Positions 1-5,300 of a DNA stretch of 5,922 nucleotides are shown piece after piece (positions within the stretch are counted from its first letter, which is position 1; every line of letters starts with the position of its first letter). The notes under the pieces were generated by a model that did not search any database, was not told the origin of the DNA, and saw nothing but the letters and a program-made list of their open reading frames with translations. Where the stretch lies: contig JAGNNG010000139.1 of NCBI GenBank assembly GCA_017990795.1, forward strand, positions 1-5,922, written 5' to 3'. Origin of the DNA: Deltaproteobacteria bacterium. GTDB taxonomy: Bacteria > Myxococcota_A > Polyangia > Palsa-1104 > JAEUJZ01. The position numbers and the translations under genes are program-made.

Positions 1-383
1 AGGTCAAGGCGTATCTACTGGAAATCTATAAGTGTCCAGAGTGCCCAAAGAAGCAGACCTGTAAGCCCTGCGACGCGCCGCATATGTTCGCGGTCGACGA
101 GGTGGGCGCTCCCAAAGAGAAGTCGATCCTGATTGCTGAGTACCGCGCGTTTAAGGGCAAAGAGCCCAAGCTGACCATCGGCAAGCAGTACATCTTCGAG
201 GGAACGTTCGGGCAGAGCAGCCCAGCGGGATTCTCGGCCAGCGACGGCGTGTTGGTGTTCAACAAGATGCTCGATGACACCAACAAAGAGTTCATCGGCC
301 CCGCCGAGGAGATGGAGCGCCAAGCCGCTCTAGCCGAAGCCGCGCTGCAGAAGTCGCTTAAGGCCAAGTCCGGGACGCCATAG
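1..383 (+). CDS. Unrecognised protein, 3' part, with CxxC-x5-CxxC cluster (partial)
   Basis: The frame is open from the left edge (first full codon at 3) to TAG at 381-383, giving the last 126 residues of a protein whose start lies outside the window. Counting from the first complete codon, cysteines at 11, 14, 20 and 23 form CxxC-x5-CxxC with His27 just after; this could bind a metal or form disulfides. The following stretch (about 40-95) alternates hydrophobic and polar residues around Gly turns (LTIGKQYIFEGTFG, then GFSASDGVLVF) and reads like a small beta-barrel, possibly an OB-fold; that is an inference. The C-terminal 25-30 residues are Ala/Glu/Lys-rich and probably helical. The ATG at 84 is an unlikely start because it would cut off the cysteine cluster while the upstream frame stays open. 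An exported protein or lipoprotein is possible, but the signal region is not visible. The next gene begins 34 nt downstream on the same strand, so cotranscription is possible. I cannot assign a function. Confidence 0.75.
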   Translation, partial: VKAYLLEIYKCPECPKKQTCKPCDAPHMFAVDEVGAPKEKSILIAEYRAFKGKEPKLTIGKQYIFEGTFGQSSPAGFSASDGVLVFNKMLDDTNKEFIGPAEEMERQAALAEAALQKSLKAKSGTP

Positions 384-417
384 CGGCCCGCCGATTCCTT
401 CTTTCCTGCCCAAACAC

Positions 418-1545
418 GTGCTGCCAACCCGCCTAGTCGCGCTACTGAAGCGCGTCTCCCGATCTTTTTATCTCAGCGTCCGCGTGCTGCCAGCGCCGGT
501 CCAGTCTCAAGTTGCACTGGGTTATCTGGTGGCGCGAGCCGCCGATACCATCGCCGACACAACACTGATTCCGCCAGCAGAACGAGGCGAGCTGCTGGGG
601 CTCTTAAGTGATGCTGTCGCTATGCACCAGGGCGTAACAGCCGATCTTAGACTGCGACTTGGCGGGCTTCTGACCGATGCATCTCGACGGGCAAGCTCCG
701 AGACAGCCCTGGCTGAGCTAGCCCTGCTGGCTGAGCTGGAAGAGTGCCTGGACCTCCTCCGTCAGACGGAGGTGAGCGACCGTAAGCTAATCCAGCAGGT
801 GATCGCGCAGCTTACCTTTGGCATGCGCGAAGACCTGCGACGTTTTCCATCCGCCAGCGCCACGGTTTCTCCCAGCGAAGTCGTGGGCCTACAAACCAGC
901 AGCGAGCTAGATACCTACACGTACTATGCGGCTGGCTGCGTCGGTGAGTTTTGGACTGACCTGATGGCCGCGCACCTTCCTGGGCTGGGCTCTCACAAAG
1001 CCCCTGAGCTGCGCGAGCGCGGAATCGACCTGGGCAAGGCGCTGCAGCTGGTTAACGTGATCCGCGACGTTGCTGCCGACCTCAAAAATGGCCGCTGCTA
1101 CTGGCCAGCGGAGCTAATTGACCCACACGGATTGACCGCGCAGCGACTGGCAGAGCTGGCGGCAGCGACAGGCCCCCCGCTGTCGGCCACCGAGGCAACA
1201 GCCCTACGCAAACTCGCGACCGAGCTAGAGCAGCTGACCCTACAGCGCTGCCTGTCAGCATGGCCTTATGTGCAGGCCATTCCAGCCCGGCAAGTCCGGC
1301 TTCGTCTTGCCTGCGTGTGGCCACTGCTGCTCGCCGTCCAAACCCTGACCGCGCTACGACAGGTTGGCTCGCCCCTGCTGTGCCCAGGGTCAGTGGTCAA
1401 GATCACTCGACAGCAAGTTTATCGACTGGTGGCACGCTCTTCGGCAGCCGCGATCGTTGATGCAAGCTACAGTTCCAGCAAGCGCCTGGATGCCGTCTTC
1501 GAGCAAGCCGTGAGCGAGCTTCGCAGTCGTTCGCCACGACCGTGA
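418..1545 (+). CDS. Squalene/phytoene synthase family protein (probable squalene synthase)
   Basis: A 375-residue head-to-head prenyl transferase of the trans-isoprenyl diphosphate synthase fold. Family members condense two farnesyl diphosphates to presqualene diphosphate/squalene, or two geranylgeranyl diphosphates to phytoene. Visible motifs: substrate-binding SRSFY (14-18); first Asp-rich motif DTIAD (43-47), which binds Mg2+-diphosphate; YTYYAAGCVGE (167-177), matching the family YxYxxAGxVG signature; and the second Asp-rich motif in NVIRDVAADLKNGRCYWP (D217, D221). All expected catalytic acids are present. VVKITRQQV near 326-334 resembles the VKIRKG segment of squalene synthases, which tilts me towards squalene over phytoene. 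No C-terminal membrane anchor is seen, unlike eukaryotic squalene synthases, so it should be soluble or peripheral. The GTG start has no clear Shine-Dalgarno, but places SRSFY at the usual distance from the N-terminus. The partners HpnC/HpnE, CrtI or a squalene cyclase are not in the window, so product identity (squalene, presqualene diphosphate or phytoene) stays open. Confidence 0.88.
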   Translation: MLPTRLVALLKRVSRSFYLSVRVLPAPVQSQVALGYLVARAADTIADTTLIPPAERGELLGLLSDAVAMHQGVTADLRLRLGGLLTDASRRASSETALAELALLAELEECLDLLRQTEVSDRKLIQQVIAQLTFGMREDLRRFPSASATVSPSEVVGLQTSSELDTYTYYAAGCVGEFWTDLMAAHLPGLGSHKAPELRERGIDLGKALQLVNVIRDVAADLKNGRCYWPAELIDPHGLTAQRLAELAAATGPPLSATEATALRKLATELEQLTLQRCLSAWPYVQAIPARQVRLRLACVWPLLLAVQTLTALRQVGSPLLCPGSVVKITRQQVYRLVARSSAAAIVDASYSSSKRLDAVFEQAVSELRSRSPRP

Positions 1546-1658
1546 GCTATTTTGGCAGCTGCTAGCCACCTACACAGCGGCACTGTTGTCCACGGCAAAG
1601 CTCTCTCAAGTAGCAAAGCACAACTCCCCAGCAGGCCTTGGTCACGAGGGCACTAACG
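1546..1658 (+). other. Gap between prenyl synthase and efflux operon
   Basis: These 113 nt separate the synthase stop from the preferred start of the TolC-like gene and are the largest non-coding stretch here. I see no hairpin followed by a T-run, hence no intrinsic terminator. The nearest thing to a sigma70 promoter is TTGTCC (1586-1591) and TAGCAA (1611-1616), separated by 19 nt; both boxes and spacing are poor. The gap could hold an unrecognised promoter for the efflux operon or simply be read through from upstream. Confidence 0.35.
1646..1650 (+). promoter_or_regulatory. Shine-Dalgarno (GAGGG) for the TolC-like gene
   Basis: GAGGG lies 8 nt before the GTG at 1659, an ideal spacing. This is the reason for choosing that GTG over the in-frame TTG at 1638 and GTG at 1698, neither of which has an equally good site. 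Confidence 0.55.
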
Positions 1659-3209
1659 GTGAAAGAACTGCGACCCAATCAATTCCTAACTCCGCGGGTG
1701 TCACCCGCCCTCCTCCGTCCGAGGAGGGTCCATCGGGCGCTATTCACAGCTGCCCTGGGAGTGTTTGCGCCGTCATCAGTAGGATACGCAGCAGGCAGTC
1801 CACCTCCACCAGCGACGGCAGCGTCATCAGCACCGCTAACGCTCAGCGAAGCCTTAGAGACAGCGCTGCACAAAAACCCCCAAGCAGCCAGTGCCGCAGC
1901 AACCGCAGCAGCAGTCGCTGCACGAGTCGGGCAGGCACGCAGTGCATGGCTTCCCCAGGTCAGCTTCGGTGGCTCACTACGAGGTGACTACAGCTACCAA
2001 AGCGGCACCTCGGCGGACCGAGAATCAGCACGAACATTTCGGTACAACTCGCAGCTGCAGCTAAACCAGCTCATCTACGACTTCGGGCGAACGGGCGGTC
2101 GTATCGCTGCAGCCGGAGCCAGCGCCCAAGCCGCCAGCGAAGATGCAGATACGGTGCGGGCGCAGGTGGCGCTCTCCGTTGTAACCAGCTTTTTTGGGGT
2201 GCTCCAGGCGGAAGCGTTGCACGAAGTCGCGCTGCGCAATATGGACCAGCAGCGACAAAGGCAGCTTCAGGCCGACAGCTTTTTCCGCATCGGCACCAAG
2301 CCGGAGATCGATGTACTGATTGCCAAAACCGCAGTCTCGCAAGCAGAGCTGCAGCTGACGCAAGCACGCAATAACATTCTGCTTGCCCGCACTCAGCTAG
2401 TACAAGCGCTGGGAGTGCCCGAGGAAGACTGGCAGCAGTGGCTAACCCGCTCTATCGCTGTGGACGAGCATGCGCCGCCGTCGCTTGAGCAAAGTAGCCC
2501 CCAAATTCCTGGGCAGGCGCCGGCAGTGCCAGATCAGATGCTGGATGAGACGCTCAAGCAGCGGCCAGATTATCAGTCGCTGCGCCAGCGCATGCTGCAG
2601 GCCGAGCAACAGGTCCGCGTCGCTAAAGGCGACTATCTGCCGCAGCTCTCGCTAGGTGCCACGGCGGGAGTCAGCGGCTTAGTCAATACGCTTGATATCC
2701 CAAACGGAGCCGCCACCAACGGACTGGCCTCACCGACGCACGGCGAGCCGGCTTTGTCGCTTGGCGGGTCGCTCTCGCTCACCTGGCCGCTGTTTAACGG
2801 GCTGCAGACGGTGTACGCCGTGCGCGAAGCAGAGGCCCAGCTGCGCGTCTCCCGCGCCAACCTTGAGGTCATGCGTCTGCAGGTCCGCAGCCAACTGCAG
2901 CAAGCCCTCATCCAAATTCAAAACGCCCGAGAGAGCGTCCAAGCCGCCTTGTCGCTACAGTTTCAAGCAGACAAGCAGCAGCAGATGGCCAGTGGCCGCT
3001 ACAAAGCAGGCGTCGGCAACGCCATCGAGCTGGGCGACTCACAGATCTCCGCAACCTCGGCCCGCGCTCAGCGAGTAAACGCGGAGTACTCCCTGGCCTT
3101 GGCTCGCGCCAACCTCCAGTGGCAGCTCGGTCAGCTGGTTCCGCGTCAGAGCAGGCCGTCCTCAGACAACACTTCCGAAGCCCCTAGACTGTCGAGTCAG
3201 CAACCATGA
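1659..3209 (+). CDS. TolC-family outer-membrane efflux protein
   Basis: The outer-membrane channel of a tripartite exporter, 516 residues from GTG 1659 and normal for the family. The N-terminus has an Arg-rich n-region (RPRRVHRA) followed by a hydrophobic stretch and an Ala-rich candidate cleavage region around residues 40-46, consistent with a Sec signal peptide. Two outer-membrane efflux (OEP) repeats follow, at about 58-250 and 290-490. Repeat 1 opens with LTLSEALETALHKNP and contains the family hallmark LIYDFGRTGGRI; repeat 2 has TWPLFNGLQ and YKAGVGNAIELGDSQ. Long Gln/Ala/Arg heptad-like helices match the periplasmic alpha-barrel. The linker at about 268-292 is Pro-rich and carries no motif. 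Three starts compete: TTG 1638, GTG 1659 (best Shine-Dalgarno) and GTG 1698 (a more typical short signal peptide). The stop overlaps the adaptor start in ATGA, so it is translated with the pump it serves. Confidence 0.92.
   Translation: MKELRPNQFLTPRVSPALLRPRRVHRALFTAALGVFAPSSVGYAAGSPPPPATAASSAPLTLSEALETALHKNPQAASAAATAAAVAARVGQARSAWLPQVSFGGSLRGDYSYQSGTSADRESARTFRYNSQLQLNQLIYDFGRTGGRIAAAGASAQAASEDADTVRAQVALSVVTSFFGVLQAEALHEVALRNMDQQRQRQLQADSFFRIGTKPEIDVLIAKTAVSQAELQLTQARNNILLARTQLVQALGVPEEDWQQWLTRSIAVDEHAPPSLEQSSPQIPGQAPAVPDQMLDETLKQRPDYQSLRQRMLQAEQQVRVAKGDYLPQLSLGATAGVSGLVNTLDIPNGAATNGLASPTHGEPALSLGGSLSLTWPLFNGLQTVYAVREAEAQLRVSRANLEVMRLQVRSQLQQALIQIQNARESVQAALSLQFQADKQQQMASGRYKAGVGNAIELGDSQISATSARAQRVNAEYSLALARANLQWQLGQLVPRQSRPSSDNTSEAPRLSSQQP
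1694..1708 (+). repeat. Inverted repeat / hairpin 1 at the 5' end of the TolC-like gene
   Basis: GCGGGT-GTC-ACCCGC is a perfect 6-bp stem with a 3-nt loop. It spans the alternative GTG start at 1698-1700 and directly abuts the second hairpin. No T-run follows, so it is not an intrinsic terminator. Confidence 0.6.
1708..1728 (+). repeat. Inverted repeat / hairpin 2 at the 5' end of the TolC-like gene
   Basis: CCCTCCTC (1708-1715), a 5-nt loop CGTCC, then GAGGAGGG (1721-1728) form a perfect 8-bp GC-rich stem. The 3' arm is a strong Shine-Dalgarno-like string, but no start codon is suitably spaced after it in the reading frame. C1708 is shared with hairpin 1, so the two would nearly stack. The palindrome is plain in the sequence; a regulatory role is inference. 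Confidence 0.6.
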
Positions 3210-4561
3210 CCCTAACCGCTCCCGTAAAACGATCTCCCTGGCGTTGGCTGATTGCAGTCCTAGTGCTAGGAGGACTCCTAACTGGCGGCTATTTCTTGTT
3301 TTTCGGGAAGCAGCCCCCGCCCAAGTGGGTCACCCAAACCGTAACCCGGGGCAATATCCAGCAGGTAGTCAGCGCCACCGGCACTCTGCAGCCGCTGGTG
3401 ACCTCGCCGGTGGGCTCGCAGGTGTCTGGCATCGTTTGGAAGCTGCACGCCGACTACAACAGCCAAGTCAAAAAGGGCCAGGTCCTGCTGGAACTGGATC
3501 CGGCCCTGTTTCAAGTCGCGGTCAAGCGCGAGGAAGCCAATATGGCGTCGGCGCAAGCGCAGGTGTTGCGAGCCCGGGCGGACGCGCACAATGCGGCTCT
3601 AATTGCCAGTCGGGCGCGCTCGCTGGCCGAGAAAAACTACATCTCGATGTCCGAGCGCGACACAGCGGTGGCGCAGGAGCTGAGCTCCAAGGCCAGCCTC
3701 TCGGCGGCAGAAGCAGGGATCAAGCTGGCACAGGCTGCGCTCGACAAGGTTCACTTGGACCTAAAAAACTCGGTGATTCTCTCGCCTGTAGACGGGGTTG
3801 TGATTGCCCGCAATGTCGAGCTTGGACAAGCCGTCGTTGCTTCATTTCAAGCGCCGAACTTGTTCACCATCGCCGAGGATCTCCGCAAAATGCAGGTCCT
3901 AGCCAACGTGGACGAAGCCGACATCGGCTACATGCAGGTTGGCACCACAGCGCAGTTTACCGTCGATGCGTTTCGCGGAAAGAAGTTTGCCGCCAAGGTC
4001 TCGCAGGTACGCAATGCGGCGCAGACGGTGCAAAACGTCGTCACCTATGTCGTCGTGCTTGAGGTAGACAACACAGAGCTGCTGCTAAAGCCCGGCATGA
4101 CCGCAAATGTGCGCCTCGAGATTGCCCGTCGCGACAATGCCCTGCTAATTCCGAATGCGGCCCTGCGATTTAAGCCTCGGCTAGATCGCGCACCCACGAC
4201 CGCAACAGCGGATCCAGCAGCCGGTGGCGAGAGCCGACGTCCCGGTGGGCGCAAGCGTCCCGACGGCAGCGGCAAAGGTGGCGAATCGGCACAGAAAACA
4301 GAGACGCTCGGGGCCAACGGCATGCCGCGTGAACTCCCGGCGAGAGTGTTTGTTCCCGACGGTGAATCGGTAAAGATGAAGCCGATCATGATCGGGATTA
4401 GCGACGGTCAGTTTACCGAGGTGGTAAGCGGGCTAGAAGAAAACCAAGTGGTGGTCACGGACTCGCCCAAGCCAGCGGGTGGAAGCAGCGCCGCAGCAGG
4501 TGGTCCAAGGCCCGCAGCCGGTGCAGCAGGCAGCGGAGGCATGCGTCGTGGCGGATTCTGA
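3206..4561 (+). CDS. macA: MacA-like periplasmic adaptor (membrane fusion protein) of ABC efflux pump
   Basis: A 451-residue adaptor linking an inner-membrane MacB-type transporter to the TolC-like channel. An N-terminal membrane anchor (about 13-33) follows a short basic cytoplasmic tail. The biotinyl-lipoyl halves lie at about 65-100 and 188-222, flanking an alpha-helical hairpin (about 102-185). At the hairpin tip R136, L140 and S147 reproduce the spacing of the TolC-docking RLS motif known in AcrA and MacA. The stretch from SPVDGVV to FQAPNLFTIAED closely resembles E. coli MacA; Q215 falls where I recall the MacA lip glutamine. The beta-barrel (about 226-305) ends in LKPGMTANV. The membrane-proximal domain carries an unusual Gly/Arg/Lys-rich insertion (about 327-375), and the protein ends in an Ala/Gly tail (about 424-451). 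The ATG sits in ATGA with the upstream stop. Its last codons contain the ribosome binding site and start of the ATPase gene. Confidence 0.92.
   Translation: MTLTAPVKRSPWRWLIAVLVLGGLLTGGYFLFFGKQPPPKWVTQTVTRGNIQQVVSATGTLQPLVTSPVGSQVSGIVWKLHADYNSQVKKGQVLLELDPALFQVAVKREEANMASAQAQVLRARADAHNAALIASRARSLAEKNYISMSERDTAVAQELSSKASLSAAEAGIKLAQAALDKVHLDLKNSVILSPVDGVVIARNVELGQAVVASFQAPNLFTIAEDLRKMQVLANVDEADIGYMQVGTTAQFTVDAFRGKKFAAKVSQVRNAAQTVQNVVTYVVVLEVDNTELLLKPGMTANVRLEIARRDNALLIPNAALRFKPRLDRAPTTATADPAAGGESRRPGGRKRPDGSGKGGESAQKTETLGANGMPRELPARVFVPDGESVKMKPIMIGISDGQFTEVVSGLEENQVVVTDSPKPAGGSSAAAGGPRPAAGAAGSGGMRRGGF
4535..4539 (+). promoter_or_regulatory. Shine-Dalgarno (GGAGG) for the ABC ATPase, inside the adaptor gene
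   Basis: A full GGAGG, 8 nt before GTG 4548, lies in the codons for the Gly-rich tail of the adaptor. It settles the ATPase start at 4548 instead of the longer in-frame GTG at 4479, which would add 23 residues of low-complexity sequence unlike this family. Confidence 0.75.
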
Positions 4562-5300
4562 GCCGGTCATCCAGCTGGCGAAGATCACCAAGGTCTATCG
4601 TCGCGGCGAAGAAGCAGTGACCGCGCTGCGGGGCGTCGATCTGCAGATCAACCACGGCGAGCTGGTGGCCATCATGGGACCCAGCGGCTCGGGGAAATCG
4701 ACGCTGATGAACACGTTGGGCTGCTTGGATCGGCCCACTTCAGGGTCCTATTTTCTGCTGGGCCAAGATGTCGCCAAGCTCGATCGAGACGAGCTGGCAG
4801 GCGTTCGTCTACGCACCATCGGCTTTGTTTTCCAAGGCTTTAACCTGCTGGCGCGGACCAGCGCCCTGGAAAATGTCGAGCTGCCCCTGCTGTACTCAGG
4901 AACCCCCGCCACCGAGCGGAAGCAGCGTGCCATGGAGTCGCTCAATCGCGTCGGTATCGGGGCCCGCGCCGACCATACGCCCGCGCAGCTCTCGGGGGGT
5001 CAGCAGCAGCGTGTAGCCATCGCCCGCGCGCTCGTCAATCGACCGATGCTGTTGCTCGCAGATGAACCGACGGGAAACCTCGACTCACGCACGTCGCTGG
5101 AAGTGATGGCCTTGCTGCAAGAGCTCAATCGCGAAGGGCTCACCATCTTGGTCGTCACGCACGAGTCCGACATTGCCGCCTACGCCAGCCGCAAGCTGCT
5201 GGTCAAAGATGGCCGCATTCGCTCTGATGAGGTCGTGCATCCGCGCTCGGCGGCAGCAGACCTAGCCGCCTGGACCGAAGAGACGGAGGTCGCCTCATGA
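4548..5300 (+). CDS. macB: MacB/LolD-type ABC transporter ATP-binding protein
   Basis: A 250-residue cytoplasmic ATPase that powers the permease encoded next. All ABC motifs are intact: Walker [10 protein letters not shown] (44-52), Q-loop FVFQGFNLL (Q96), signature LSGGQQQR (148-155), Walker B LLLADEPT with D172 and catalytic E173, D-loop NLDS (177-180) and H-loop H205 in VVTHE. The FQxFNLL and ADEPTGNLD wording is characteristic of the MacB/LolD (3.A.1.122/125) subfamily, which couples to FtsX-fold permeases. In E. coli MacB this domain is fused to the permease; here it is a separate gene, as in LolD and many Gram-positive peptide exporters. GTG 4548 is chosen for its GGAGG and because it gives the usual family length. 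The gene overlaps the adaptor by 14 nt and its stop overlaps the permease start in ATGA. The last 25 or so residues (Ala/Glu-rich) carry no known motif. Confidence 0.93.
   Translation: MADSEPVIQLAKITKVYRRGEEAVTALRGVDLQINHGELVAIMGPSGSGKSTLMNTLGCLDRPTSGSYFLLGQDVAKLDRDELAGVRLRTIGFVFQGFNLLARTSALENVELPLLYSGTPATERKQRAMESLNRVGIGARADHTPAQLSGGQQQRVAIARALVNRPMLLLADEPTGNLDSRTSLEVMALLQELNREGLTILVVTHESDIAAYASRKLLVKDGRIRSDEVVHPRSAAADLAAWTEETEVAS
5285..5290 (+). promoter_or_regulatory. Shine-Dalgarno (GGAGGT) for the permease, inside the ATPase gene
   Basis: GGAGGT lies 6 nt before ATG 5297, within the final codons of the ATPase gene. It supports the 5297 start; a second in-frame ATG follows immediately at 5300. 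Confidence 0.7.

Noticed and set aside
84..86. ATG as start of the first gene
   Set aside because: The frame is open upstream to the window edge and the upstream part carries the cysteine cluster, so this is an internal Met.
26..427. Open - strand frame opposite the first gene
   Set aside because: The + strand frame has a coherent cysteine motif, regular beta pattern and a stop near the next gene; the antisense product has no recognisable feature.
1555..1562. GCAGCTGC palindrome after the synthase gene
   Set aside because: Only 8 bp with no loop and no T-run; not a terminator and common in this sequence.
1586..1616. Possible sigma70 promoter TTGTCC / TAGCAA
   Set aside because: 19-nt spacer and poor matches in both boxes; not distinguishable from chance.
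1586..1987. Open + strand frame (133 codons) starting in the gap before the TolC-like gene
   Set aside because: It mostly overlaps the TolC-like signal peptide and first repeat in another frame, has Ser/Arg/Thr-rich composition and no good ribosome binding site.
2053..2905. Recurrent CTGCAG words in the TolC-like gene
   Set aside because: They reflect Leu-Gln codon pairs in the coiled-coil helices; similar words occur in other genes of the window, and spacing is irregular.
3244..4062. Long open frame (272 codons) on the + strand within the adaptor gene
   Set aside because: It is a second frame of a clearly conserved MacA-like gene, is rich in Gly/Arg/Cys/Gln, and shows no family resemblance; long shadows are common at this G+C.
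4479..4547. Longer N-terminus for the ABC ATPase from GTG 4479
   Set aside because: No Shine-Dalgarno, adds Gln/Ala/Pro-rich residues foreign to the family, and GTG 4548 has a perfect GGAGG.
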